Numbered from the stretch's first letter, positions 46,380 through 54,350 are shown. The stretch: 64,000 bases of DNA from Streptomyces sp. PCS3-D2 (GCF_000612545.2 NZ_CP097800.1:3449001-3513000); one strand, 5' to 3'. Numbers and translations are program-made. Notes: generated by a model not told the origin, from the sequence alone.

Positions 46380-46477
46380 GGCACCTCCTTACGGTGCGTA
46401 GAGGTTTGCTGGAGCTGGGAGCGATGCGAGCACGCATCCAAACGACGGCTATACGCTTGCGATCCGGAAAGGGGCCG

Positions 46478-46494
46478 AAAGGGGGTCACCCCCC
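46478..46494 (-). terminator. Short hairpin downstream of the HNH gene
   Basis: GGGGGTGACCCCCTTT on the minus strand: a 5-bp GC stem, three-base loop and a short T-run, about 100 bases past the HNH stop. Confidence 0.45.
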
Positions 46495-46586
46495 ACCCCT
46501 CCGATCACCTTCCGTAACCCCAGCCGGCCGTCACGTTCTGTGAAATTCGAGCCGATCTCAGAGATTTGCGTCACTCGCACCATTGG

Positions 46587-46898
46587 TCACCATGGGTCGG
46601 GCGAGGACTCTCTAGCCCTCCGGTCTATATGCGTTCTCAAGCGGGGCCCTCTCGCTGTTGCTGCCTCGGCTTGCGTCTTCCTGGTGTGGTGCCATCGGCA
46701 AAGCAACTGGAGATTGTCAAGGGCATGGTTATCACCCGGGGCTATGTGGTCAACGTCTGTGCCCGATTCCCCGCAGCGTTGGCCGGTATCGAGTAGGACG
46801 GCCTCACAGCGACCCCCGGCACGTCGAATGACCCGCTGCCGCAGCTTTGCCCAGTTGGCCGGTAGGCGGGAACGTCGATTACTGGTCTCCCATGCCAT
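46587..46898 (-). CDS. HNH endonuclease, phage type
   Basis: 103 residues. Short basic HNH nuclease: CEAVLLDTGQRC and a later LLCRWHH contribute zinc ligands; DVDHI, an asparagine in DNLQLL and the HHxxK end form the HNH active site. Small HNH proteins next to terminase genes are needed for packaging-linked DNA cleavage in several phages. The ATG at 46898 follows AAAGGA. Confidence 0.88.
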   Translation of the reverse strand: MAWETSNRRSRLPANWAKLRQRVIRRAGGRCEAVLLDTGQRCGESGTDVDHIAPGDNHALDNLQLLCRWHHTRKTQAEAATARGPRLRTHIDRRARESSPDPW

Positions 46899-46960
46899 AA
46901 GCGCGGGTCCTTTCTCGCGAAGCGGGGCCGGTGGTCCGGGCCGACCCCGCAAACGAATGC

Positions 46961-47788
46961 CTAATGGTTGTAGTTGCCATAAGGGCTCGCGTGCGTCATC
47001 GTCATTCGAGACGCCGCTAGCGCTTCCTGCCACTCTTCGTAACGCTGCTCGGCCAGCTCGGGCAGCGCATCGGCGATGGTGTCTAGATCCTCGGTTAGCA
47101 GGGTGCCGCCCTTGATTGGGTCATCGCTGAGCACGTACCGGCGAACCTCGCTAAGAGCCTCGCTCAGCTTGGAGTCGTTCCAACTACCGTGCCCCTGTCC
47201 GGTGAACACGCCCCCATGCGTGAGCTGATCGCCGTTGTACTCAATGGCGCGGACGGCATCGCCCAGCAGGTTGTCTAGCGTGAACTCGCCAAGCAGTCCG
47301 TACAGTTCGGACAGCGCTGGAATCTCTGTATCCAGGACCTTGAATGCGTTCACCGCAGCCTCGCGCCGCTTTAGGAATTCTGCCGAAACAGCCGCGCGAT
47401 ACTCGGTGATGAACTTGCGGTCATCAAACAGCGCGTCATACGCCTTACGTGCGGCCACCAATCGCGGGAGGTTATCCCGGTAGGCGCGCAGCGTCCCGTC
47501 AACGGCTAGCTTGGCATCCTGCACCTTTGAACCCAGACCGGCCGGAGCAGCCTTTCCGGTATCAGCAGCGCGCGCATAAGCGGCGACAGCCTCTAGGCGA
47601 GCCTCCTCGGCGGCCTCGGCCCGCTCGTAATACAGATCGGAAAGCCGACCCATCTCGCTGACAACGGCCTGTAGGTCCTGCCAACGATCCTCGGCCGCCT
47701 TCGGCGCTAGGACCCCATGACGCTTGTTGCGCATCATGAATGCATGGTTGGAAGTAACTAGATCTTCTGGTGTGGTGATCTCGGTCAT
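46961..47788 (-). CDS. Unknown, mostly helical element protein
   Basis: 275 residues with a ribosome site GAGGAG. Long helical stretches (for example 25-75 rich in Glu/Ala: YYERAEAAEEARLEAVAAYARAAD, written here by position 50-75) suggest coiled coils. No membrane helix, no enzymatic motif. Its position beside HNH and TerS-like genes would fit a scaffold- or capsid-related protein, but nothing in the sequence proves it. Lower GC than neighbours outside the element. Confidence 0.7.
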   Translation of the reverse strand: MTEITTPEDLVTSNHAFMMRNKRHGVLAPKAAEDRWQDLQAVVSEMGRLSDLYYERAEAAEEARLEAVAAYARAADTGKAAPAGLGSKVQDAKLAVDGTLRAYRDNLPRLVAARKAYDALFDDRKFITEYRAAVSAEFLKRREAAVNAFKVLDTEIPALSELYGLLGEFTLDNLLGDAVRAIEYNGDQLTHGGVFTGQGHGSWNDSKLSEALSEVRRYVLSDDPIKGGTLLTEDLDTIADALPELAEQRYEEWQEALAASRMTMTHASPYGNYNH

Positions 47789-47813
47789 TTGGGTATCTCC
47801 TCGGCGGGTTAGT

Positions 47814-48104
47814 TCAGAGCCAGGGGGCGTGAATGCGGTTGAAAATTCGCGCGGCCAGTTCCTCAGGGTCAATCTCCGCCACCGGTTCACCCTTGGCCCG
47901 CACTGCCTCTAGTTCGGCTTCATGCTTTAGCGCGCGCTCCTCGTAAACGCTCAGCATCATGTCGTTGTGGCTGACAGCGGAGGATGCGGCCCGGTGCTCC
48001 GTTAGTAGGCGGTCGACATTCCCAGTCGAACCCTGCTGCATTCGCGCTGTATTGAGGCGGGAAGTAGAACCCTGACCCTCGGTCGTAATGTCCCATGTGG
48101 TCAT
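47814..48104 (-). CDS. Small unknown element protein
   Basis: 96 residues, polar, with a helical centre (SVYEERALKHEAELEAVRAK) and a C-terminal acidic helix ending IFNRIHAPWL. AAAGGA upstream of the ATG. Twenty-five bases upstream of the 275-residue protein gene on the same strand, so probably the same transcript. No function assigned. Confidence 0.65.
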   Translation of the reverse strand: MTTWDITTEGQGSTSRLNTARMQQGSTGNVDRLLTEHRAASSAVSHNDMMLSVYEERALKHEAELEAVRAKGEPVAEIDPEELAARIFNRIHAPWL

Positions 48105-48126
48105 GGGGGATTCCTTTCAGATACGC

Positions 48127-48183
48127 AAAAGGGCCCTCTTGCTCGCCGGATCTCTGCTCAGATCACAGCGGGCAAGAGGGCCC
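48127..48183 (-). terminator. Intrinsic terminator within the element
   Basis: Stem GGGCCCTCTTGC/GCAAGAGGGCCC (12 bp, 29-base loop) followed on the minus strand by TTTTGCG. It separates the zinc-knuckle genes from the HNH/TerS-like operon. Confidence 0.7.
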
Positions 48184-48277
48184 ATCGGGGAGGAGTACGC
48201 CGACTATGCGCACGTGACTACAACTCGCCCAAGAATTAAGGGGATGCGGGAGCAGCCGCAGCGTGTGGGGACGTCAA

Positions 48278-48296
48278 CCACACCTAAACGTTTAGG
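48278..48296. repeat. Palindrome CCTAAACGTTTAGG and shared motif
   Basis: A perfect 14-bp palindrome at 48283-48296, preceded by CCACA so that CCACACCTAAACG matches the complement of 45607-45619. It is in the 460-base gap 48105-48564, which otherwise holds the terminator to its left and no convincing gene. Candidate operator. Confidence 0.5.
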
Positions 48297-48564
48297 CGTG
48301 CCGACGGGCGGACCGGCCGAGGAGAGACGACCGGCCACGCGCCGACTGAAGGGAAGAACACCGAGGTTCACCAGAGGCGAGAGGAAACACCCACATGGTC
48401 CAGAGAGTGAGTTCGTAAAGGCCAAAGATGGATAGCTTCGGAATTCCGGCACCCGGCAGCCATTCGTTGCCTAACCGTGACGGCCGGCTGGGAGCGCCCA
48501 AAGGGCTAGACGCCTCTCTAAGCGGCTATCTCTGCCCCGCTGACACTCGGTACCGGCTTACCCA

Positions 48565-48978
48565 TCAGCGGCTGCCAGAAGCGCGCTCAGCGGCCTTACG
48601 TAGGCGGTACGCCTTTTGCTTGTGGGCATTGGAACAGAACCGGCGCGGTGCCCCGACTCCATCCCATCCGGTATTCGCCTCGCATCCATCCAAATCACAG
48701 ACAGCGTCGTAACGCCCACCCTCGGCCTCTCGCTGTGCACCAGCGGAACAGTTCGCATTGCAATACTTCTGAGTGGCCGTGCGTGGGTCGAAGGCATCTC
48801 CGCAGTGCGCGCAGTCGCGACCTATCAGCCGGTCCAGGTAGTCAGCATCGGTCAGCTTGGCCGCGCGCTTACGGGCCTGTCGGCATCGCTCAGAACAGAT
48901 GATTTCTTGACGTCCCCTTAGTGGCCCGTCGCAGACAACACAGCGGCCGTCCGTGGTCTCCCATGGGTAGTACGACAT
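48565..48978 (-). CDS. Multi-zinc-knuckle protein
   Basis: 137 residues with three cysteine modules: CVVCDGPL..ICSERCRQ, CAHCGDAF..YCNANCSA, and CDLDGCEA..RFCSNAHKQKAYR. Each looks like a treble-clef/knuckle of the kind found in phage and plasmid small DNA-binding proteins. The third module resembles the single module of the 88-residue protein upstream. Likely nucleic-acid binding; start ATG at 48978 with weak ribosome site. Confidence 0.72.
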   Translation of the reverse strand: MSYYPWETTDGRCVVCDGPLRGRQEIICSERCRQARKRAAKLTDADYLDRLIGRDCAHCGDAFDPRTATQKYCNANCSAGAQREAEGGRYDAVCDLDGCEANTGWDGVGAPRRFCSNAHKQKAYRLRKAAERASGSR

Positions 48979-49138
48979 TCTGGGGTTTCTCGCTTCGGAG
49001 TAGGGGTGTGTGTCGAGTGCTGTTTCCGAGGTTCGGTTTTGGCTAAGCCTAGGAAACCCTTAGAGACCCACCTTGCTAGGTACATACACTCTTCAATACG
49101 TAACAGAGATAGAAAACTAAGAAGAAAGAGAGACTGGC

Positions 49139-49405
49139 TCAGCCCTCCCGCTGTACCCGCTTGGCTCGGTACGCGCGCTTCTTGCAAGCCTCCCCGCAGT
49201 AGACACGTGGGCGGCCGGTAATCGGCTGAGTCAGTGCATTGCCGCAGCTCACGCATACGCCGTCGGGGGTTTTCGCTGCCTCGGCCTGTAGGGCTATGGC
49301 AATCCTTCGGTGCGTCTCCTCTGCCCTGCTCACGCCCTTTCCGAGGGTTTCCCACAGAACGGACTCGGCCTCACGGAGCAAGGAAATTAGCTCTTTCTTG
49401 GTCAT
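49139..49405 (-). CDS. Single-zinc-knuckle small protein
   Basis: 88 residues. An N-terminal helical half (MTKKELISLLREAESVL..) and a C-terminal CVSCGNAL..RVYCGEACKKRAYRAKR knuckle. Ribosome site AAGGAAC. It is preceded by the 32-bp repeat array at 49422-49549, which may control it. Possible excisionase or regulator, not provable here. Confidence 0.7.
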   Translation of the reverse strand: MTKKELISLLREAESVLWETLGKGVSRAEETHRRIAIALQAEAAKTPDGVCVSCGNALTQPITGRPRVYCGEACKKRAYRAKRVQREG

Positions 49406-49421
49406 GGTGTTTAGTTCCTTT

Positions 49422-49549
49422 CGGGGACAGGGGTGCATCCCTAAAGTTGAATGCGGGGACATTCTGGTATTCATAAACAGGGTTCCGGGGACAACGGAGA
49501 TTCCCTAAAGAGGGTTGCGAGACTTAGCCTGTCCCCGAAAGTCCCTAAA
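49422..49549. repeat. Three 32-bp direct repeats plus an inverted half-site
   Basis: CGGGGACA begins at 49422, 49454 and 49486, exactly 32 bases apart, each followed 17 bases later by CCCTAAA or a variant (49439, 49471, 49503). An inverted TGTCCCCG at 49530 and another CCCTAAA at 49543 close the array. It is in the 5' region of the 88-residue gene. Iteron-like or operator array. Confidence 0.75.
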
Positions 49550-49559
49550 CTCTGGGAAG

Positions 49560-49592
49560 AAAAACCCCCGCCAGTGAAAGACGAGGGTTTTT
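49560..49592 (-). terminator. Terminator after the 60-residue protein gene
   Basis: AAAAACCC/GGGTTTTT stem with T-run on both strands, 20 bases beyond the stop of the minus-strand gene. Confidence 0.7.
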
Positions 49593-49611
49593 CGGAAGGG
49601 GGGCGGAATGC

Positions 49612-49794
49612 CTATGCAGCCTTTTCGGCGTAACCGATCAGCAGCGAGAGGCGGGCCGCCTGTAGGTCCGGCGAGTTACCGAGATTCGCGCGGAAGACCC
49701 GAACGAGTCGGCCGCGCTTGGTTCGGGGCTCTGCCGCCCACGCGTCCATTCGCGCGCTGAGCGTTTCCAGGTCGAGTGTGTTCGTGATGGGCAC
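49612..49794 (-). CDS. Small 60-residue element protein
   Basis: 60 residues from a GTG with GGGAGG seven bases upstream. Helical, ending QAARLSLLIGYAEKAA. It lies between the integrase and the repeat array on the same strand as both neighbours, a usual place for a recombination directionality factor or its regulator. Function unknown. Confidence 0.55.
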   Translation of the reverse strand: MPITNTLDLETLSARMDAWAAEPRTKRGRLVRVFRANLGNSPDLQAARLSLLIGYAEKAA

Positions 49795-49937
49795 CGCGCT
49801 ACCTCCCTGCTGTTTCTCCTTGGCGGTTTCAACGTCCAGAGAGGCAGCCTGTAAAGAGCGATTTCTGACTAGCCGTCAGCTATGCCAGCCGACCGTTCCC
49901 GCCCCCGCCCCTGTGTGGCCGTCTGCGGGCGCGAGAG

Positions 49938-49970
49938 AGGGGCCCGGCGGGGTTATCCCACCGAGCCCCT
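49938..49970 (-). terminator. Terminator of the integrase gene
   Basis: AGGGGC-CCGG paired with CCGA-GCCCCT around a short loop, 32 bases after the integrase stop; no T-run. Confidence 0.55.
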
Positions 49971-50001
49971 GAAAGCCTCTCAGCGCGCCTGACAGGCCGC
50001 C

Positions 50002-51786
50002 TCAGTCCTCCGTCTTGACGTCGTCCGAGGGCCGTACAAACTCGATCTCGATTCGCTCGCTCACGTCGTACCCGCCGCGCACTCGGCCAGCGTGCGGGTT
50101 GTCGGTCGCCTTGACCGTGATCCGGCGGACGAACAGCTCAACGAACTTTCGCCGGTCCGCCAGTTCAACCCTCGCCCACCATGAGCCCTCGCCCAACGGG
50201 TCGCCGTCGTCGGCCCCGTCCAACCACTCATCGAACGGGAGTTCCAGGGTTTCCGGGTCGGCCAGTTCCTCTAGCCGCTTGTCCGCTGCGCTGAGTCGAG
50301 CCTCAATCCGCGCCTTCTTCTCCTTGAACCGAGCACGCCCCATGGTCCCCTCGTAGAGACCGGCGTCTAGGTCGTCGTAAAGGTCGCTCAGCGCGTTGTT
50401 CGCGTCGGCCCGCTCGGTCACCACCTCGGTTCGCTCGGCGGCCGTCTCGGGCTTCTCGACGGACCGAGAGAAGACCCGCGTTGCCTCGGCCACGATCTCC
50501 AGTGCGTCACTGTCCGCTGTGCCGACTGTCACGCTCTGAATGAGCGCGAAGATCCGCCGGGCGATGTGGTCGTCAAGGTGGCTTTGCATCACGCGGTTGA
50601 GTCCCGAGTGCTCGCCGTTGGTCGCAACGGTCGTCCCGCGAGTGCACAGATAGATCGGCTTGGCCCCGCTGTTCTGTGCCTTGCCGGGTCGGCCACACTC
50701 GCACGTGAGGACCGGCGTACGGGGTGCGCTGCGGAGACCGGAGAGCAGAGAGGTTCCGCGCGCCACGCCCTCGCCCTGGCCCCGACCGAGGAGCCAATCC
50801 CGGATGACGAACCACTGAGCCGGGGGAATGATCGGCTCACAGATCATCTCGGGTCGGCCGTCCTCATCCCGGATGATCCGGTACCCCTCAAGCGTGCTGC
50901 TGCGCGTGCCGTTCTCCCGGACCTTGTAGATCGGCTCAGCTCGCATACCAGCGATGGCGGGGTTGAGGAGAATCCACTTGAGCGTGCGCACCTGCCATGT
51001 GGAGTTCTTCCGCTCCTTCCCCTTCCGCTGGCCACGCGTCGGGATGCGCCGCGCGTTCATGTCGTCGCACAGCGCGGAGAGGGTGCCCGGGTTCCGCTGG
51101 CCAGGCTTGCGGGTGACCGGGTCGTGCATGTGCTTGATGATCAGCGCGCCGATCCGGCGGAGGTTCGCAGTCTCGCCCTTGTTGTGGACGAGACGCATGA
51201 GCGTGAGCTTGCCCTCTACGTACGACTCAGCGTCGAGACCGTACGGCGTCTGTCCCCCGAGCCATGAGCCCGCCGCCCGCTGTGCTGCCTTCACGTCGCG
51301 GACCTTCTTGGACTTGACGGCCGACTCCTTGTTGGCGGCGTCCAGCCGCATGATCAGGTAGATCAACGCCATGGTGTCGCGGGGGGCGAATACCCCATCA
51401 CAGACGCTCACGATGGTGACGCCGAGCGTGTGCAGTTCGCTGACGATGGGGATGGCATCCATCACTTCGCGGCGGGAAAAGCGGCTGACGTCGTAGACCA
51501 CCAGCATGTTGAACGCGCCAGCGCGGGCGGCCGTGAGCATGGCCTCAAAGCCGGGGCGCTCAGCCTCAGGGTTCCAGCCGGAGACGCCGATGTCCTCGTA
51601 GTGCCGGACGAAGCGCGCGTTCAGCTCAGCGGACCGGGTCTCGTTGGCCGCGCGCTGAGTAAGAGGGGATGCCTCGGTCTTGTTGGTCTTGGCCGAGGAC
51701 TGCCGTACGTAGCTGACGGCGACGGCCTCACGGGCCGGGGCAGAGAGGAAGCTAGCCGGAACGTCGGCAAGCGGGGTGGTGACCAC
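50002..51786 (-). CDS. int: Large serine recombinase (phage-type integrase)
   Basis: 594 residues. N-terminal resolvase catalytic domain with the nucleophile S30 in SYVRQS and arginines in YDVSRFSRR. A recombinase domain and a zinc-ribbon remnant (CECGRPG..YLC) follow, then a long coiled coil (about 440-520) as in phiC31-class enzymes. It cuts and rejoins attP and attB without host factors, and needs a directionality factor to excise. The GTG at 51786 follows AGGAGACAAGGC. It sits 158 bases inside the right attachment core, the normal place. Confidence 0.95.
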   Translation of the reverse strand: MVTTPLADVPASFLSAPAREAVAVSYVRQSSAKTNKTEASPLTQRAANETRSAELNARFVRHYEDIGVSGWNPEAERPGFEAMLTAARAGAFNMLVVYDVSRFSRREVMDAIPIVSELHTLGVTIVSVCDGVFAPRDTMALIYLIMRLDAANKESAVKSKKVRDVKAAQRAAGSWLGGQTPYGLDAESYVEGKLTLMRLVHNKGETANLRRIGALIIKHMHDPVTRKPGQRNPGTLSALCDDMNARRIPTRGQRKGKERKNSTWQVRTLKWILLNPAIAGMRAEPIYKVRENGTRSSTLEGYRIIRDEDGRPEMICEPIIPPAQWFVIRDWLLGRGQGEGVARGTSLLSGLRSAPRTPVLTCECGRPGKAQNSGAKPIYLCTRGTTVATNGEHSGLNRVMQSHLDDHIARRIFALIQSVTVGTADSDALEIVAEATRVFSRSVEKPETAAERTEVVTERADANNALSDLYDDLDAGLYEGTMGRARFKEKKARIEARLSAADKRLEELADPETLELPFDEWLDGADDGDPLGEGSWWARVELADRRKFVELFVRRITVKATDNPHAGRVRGGYDVSERIEIEFVRPSDDVKTED

Positions 51787-51867
51787 GCCTTGTCTCCTAG
51801 GGGTCTGGATGGACCCCTACGGGCCACCGTCCCTAGGTAGAGAGGCGTGTCGTAAAGACCGTGGGAC

Positions 51868-52509
51868 CTAGGTGATCAACTCGTAGGCGTTGCTCACCCT
51901 GGCCCCGCCGATGCCTCCCGACCGTAGTACCGGTGTGGGAAACCCGAAGGCGTTGCCGAGGACCACGTTGGCGGTCTTGCGGCCCACGCCCGGCAGCTTG
52001 ACCAGGTCCTCCAGCCGGCCCGGCACCTCGCCGCCGTGGTCGTCCCGCAGCGCCTGCGAGAGGCCCAGCAGCGACCTGGCCTTCATCCGGAAGAACCCGG
52101 TCGGGCGGATGAGCTCCTCCAGATCCTCCGGAACGGCCGCCGCCATGTCCTCGGGGGTCGGATAGGCCGCGAAAAGGGCCGGGGTCGTCTGGTTCACCCG
52201 CAGGTCGGTGGTCTGTGCGGACAGCACCGTGGCGACGAGCAGCTCGAAGGGATTGCGGAAGTCGAGCTCCGGATGGGCGTACGGGTAGATCTCGGCCAGC
52301 TCGCGGTTGATGCGGCGCGCCCGGCGCACCATGGCCAGGCGGGATTCCGGCTTGGCAGCCCTCGGTTTCTTGGCCGAAACTTTGCCCTGAGGGCCGGTCG
52401 CACCCTTCGGAGGGACCCTCGGGGGCACTTGTTCGCCCACAGCTGAATTCGGGGTGTCCGTCACTCCTACGGACCCCTTGGCCTGTGCTCTCACCGGCTT
52501 ATTGGACAC
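51868..52509 (-). pseudogene. Displaced native 5' part of nth
   Basis: Native Nth residues 1 to about 190 from a GTG at 52509, including the 57-residue Lys/Pro/Ala-rich N-terminal extension and LPGVGRKT, up to GNAFG at the right core. Past the core the frame runs into element sequence and ends after 24 foreign codons. It keeps the catalytic lysine but lacks the aspartate and the iron-sulphur cysteines, so it should be inactive as a glycosylase. It retains the native promoter region facing crp and may still be expressed as a 213-residue protein. Confidence 0.9.
51944..51950. repeat. Right attachment core
   Basis: The second CCGAAGG, with element sequence (CCGGTGTGGGAAAC) on its left and native nth sequence (CGTTGCCGAGGACC) on its right. 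The flanking GGGAA is partly shared with the left site. Short imperfect cores are usual for large serine integrases. Confidence 0.8.
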
Positions 52510-52691
52510 CCGGCCAGCCTAAGGCCGGGCGCCGGCACCCGCCCGGACCTCTGGTAACACCACTCCGATTGGCCTCTCGCCGCACAGCATGCCCGTCCGT
52601 CCGGCATCCTTGTGATTGATCGCACTGTTTGAGCCGTCCGGCAAAATGGGGAGCACGGTCCCCTGAGCTGGTCGACATAGGAGAGAGACTC

Positions 52692-53366
52692 GTGGACGAC
52701 GTTCTGCGGCGCGCCCCGCTCTTCGCGGCGCTCGATGACGAGCAGGCCGCGGAGCTCCGCGCCTCCATGGGCGAGGTGACCCTCGCACGCGGCGACGCCC
52801 TGTTCCACGAGGGCGACCCCGGCGACCGGCTGTACGTCGTGACCGAGGGCAAGGTGAAGCTGCACCGCACCTCCCCCGACGGTCGCGAGAACATGCTGGC
52901 CGTCCTCGGCCCCGGTGAGCTGATCGGCGAGCTGTCGCTCTTCGACCCGGGCCCGCGCACCGCCACCGCCACCGCGCTGACCGAGGTCAAGCTGCTCGGC
53001 CTCGGCCACGGCGACCTCCAGCCCTGGCTCAACGCCCGGCCCGAGGTCGCGACCGCCCTTCTGCGCGCCGTCGCCCGACGCCTGCGCAAGACCAACGACC
53101 AGATGTCCGACCTGGTCTTCTCCGACGTTCCCGGCCGCGTGGCCCGGGCCCTCCTCGACCTGTCGCGCCGCTTCGGCGTGCAGTCGGAAGAGGGCATCCA
53201 CGTGGTGCACGACCTCACCCAGGAAGAGCTCGCACAGCTCGTCGGCGCCTCGCGCGAAACCGTGAACAAGGCCCTGGCCGACTTCGCGGGCCGCGGCTGG
53301 CTCCGCCTGGAGGCCCGTGCGGTGATCCTGCTGGACGTGGAGCGCCTGGCGAAGCGCTCCCGCTGA
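52692..53366 (+). CDS. crp: CRP/FNR-family cAMP receptor-like transcription regulator
   Basis: 224 residues, the usual Streptomyces Crp size. A cyclic-nucleotide barrel with PGDRLYVVTEGKVKLH and GELIGELSLFDPGPRTATATA, then a winged HTH with LTQEELAQLVGASRETVNKAL. Crp controls germination, growth and antibiotic genes in S. coelicolor. The GTG at 52692 follows GGAGAGA. It is divergent from the native nth 5' end. Confidence 0.95.
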   Translation: MDDVLRRAPLFAALDDEQAAELRASMGEVTLARGDALFHEGDPGDRLYVVTEGKVKLHRTSPDGRENMLAVLGPGELIGELSLFDPGPRTATATALTEVKLLGLGHGDLQPWLNARPEVATALLRAVARRLRKTNDQMSDLVFSDVPGRVARALLDLSRRFGVQSEEGIHVVHDLTQEELAQLVGASRETVNKALADFAGRGWLRLEARAVILLDVERLAKRSR

Positions 53367-53390
53367 CGGCGGCACCGCCGCTGACGTTGC

Positions 53391-53422
53391 GAAGGGTCCT
53401 GCCCGGCCGGGCAGGACCCTTC
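53391..53422. terminator. Terminator downstream of crp
   Basis: A perfect 16-bp self-complementary stretch GAAGGGTCCTGCCCGG/CCGGGCAGGACCCTTC, 24 bases after the crp stop. Confidence 0.8.
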
Positions 53423-53513
53423 CGCGCGTCCGGGCGGCTCCGTTCGCGGGGCTCCGCCCCCGGGCCGCCCGCGCCTCGGACACCGCCGGGCCCGATCTGT
53501 GCACAGTGGAGGC

Positions 53514-54350
53514 ATGGAACACAGGGGTCTGGACGCCTACGGCTACTTCGAGCGGGAGGGCTCCCTGGGGCAGGTGCAGAGCGAGTTCCGAGACGTCGTG
53601 GCCGCCGCGCGTGAGCGGACGGCCGAGGCCTACGGGCGCCGCCTGCACAGCGCGTACCTGTACGGGTCCGTGCCGCGCGGGACGGCCCGCCCCGGCCGCT
53701 CCGACCTCGACCTGCTGCTGGTGCTCCACCACCCGCCCGCGGACGACGACCGCGACACCGCCGAGGTCCTCGCGCGGGGCATCGACGAGGACTTCGGCCA
53801 GATCGACGGGGTCGGCGTCCTGCTGCACGACAAGGACACCGTGCTGGGCGAGGAGGAACGATTCGACCTGGGCTGGTTCCTCGCCTGCCTGTGCACCCCA
53901 CTGCTCGGCGCGGACCTGGCCGAGCACCTGCCGCGCTACCGGCCGGACAGCCTGCTGGCCCGTGAGACCAACGGCGACCTCGCCTCGCTCCTGCCCACGT
54001 GGCGCAGGAGCCTGCGGGAGGCTTCCGCACCGCAGGAGTACCGGCGGCTGAGCCGGCTCTTCGCCCGCCGCCTGGTACGCACGGGCTTCACCCTGGTCAT
54101 GCCGAGGTGGGGCGGCTGGACCAGTGATCTGGCCGAGTCCGCGGAGGTCTTCGGCAGCTACTACCCGGAGCGCGCCGCCCAGATGCGGGCCGCGGCCGCC
54201 GTGGCCCTGGACCCGGTCGCGGACCCGGCCGTACCGCGCGGTTACGTCGAGGACCTCGGCCCGTGGCTCGCCGACGAGTACACGGCACGCCACGGCACGA
54301 AGAGCCGCCGGCGCCTCGCGGGGGCGGGAACTACTTCTTCGGCTCGGTGA
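53514..54350 (+). CDS. Nucleotidyltransferase-domain protein
   Basis: 278 residues. The Pol-beta-type motif GSVPRGTARPGRSDLDLLL gives the GS and the Asp-x-Asp metal pair, with a third acidic site likely in QIDGVGV. C-terminal helical domain. Resembles aminoglycoside/MNT-type nucleotidyltransferases, but no resistance function is implied. The ATG at 53514 has GGAGG one base before it and a CACAGT box, so a leaderless start is possible. The 3' end overlaps the convergent gene by 20 bases. Confidence 0.83.
   Translation: MEHRGLDAYGYFEREGSLGQVQSEFRDVVAAARERTAEAYGRRLHSAYLYGSVPRGTARPGRSDLDLLLVLHHPPADDDRDTAEVLARGIDEDFGQIDGVGVLLHDKDTVLGEEERFDLGWFLACLCTPLLGADLAEHLPRYRPDSLLARETNGDLASLLPTWRRSLREASAPQEYRRLSRLFARRLVRTGFTLVMPRWGGWTSDLAESAEVFGSYYPERAAQMRAAAAVALDPVADPAVPRGYVEDLGPWLADEYTARHGTKSRRRLAGAGTTSSAR

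Larger units (their letters stand above)
41609..51950. mobile_element. Serine-integrase integrative element inserted in nth (about 10.3 kb)
   Basis: It is bounded by CCGAAGG at both ends, each lying in the same place of the nth reading frame (NAFG/FGVPG). Left of it is the host nth 3' half; right of it the host nth 5' half, divergent crp beyond. Contents from left: element nth 5' half, kinase-like gene, three small genes, a divergent HTH/TPR regulator, an unknown gene, a TerS-like gene, an HNH gene, two unknown genes, two zinc-knuckle genes, a repeat array, a 60-residue protein and the integrase. GC content dips in 46-50 kb. No replication, capsid or tail gene is recognised. Confidence 0.9.

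Noticed and set aside
48244-48435. A 63-residue very basic plus-strand frame in the element gap
   Set aside because: The AAGGGG site abuts the ATG, the frame crosses the palindrome, and composition explains the basic character. Kept out of the gene list.
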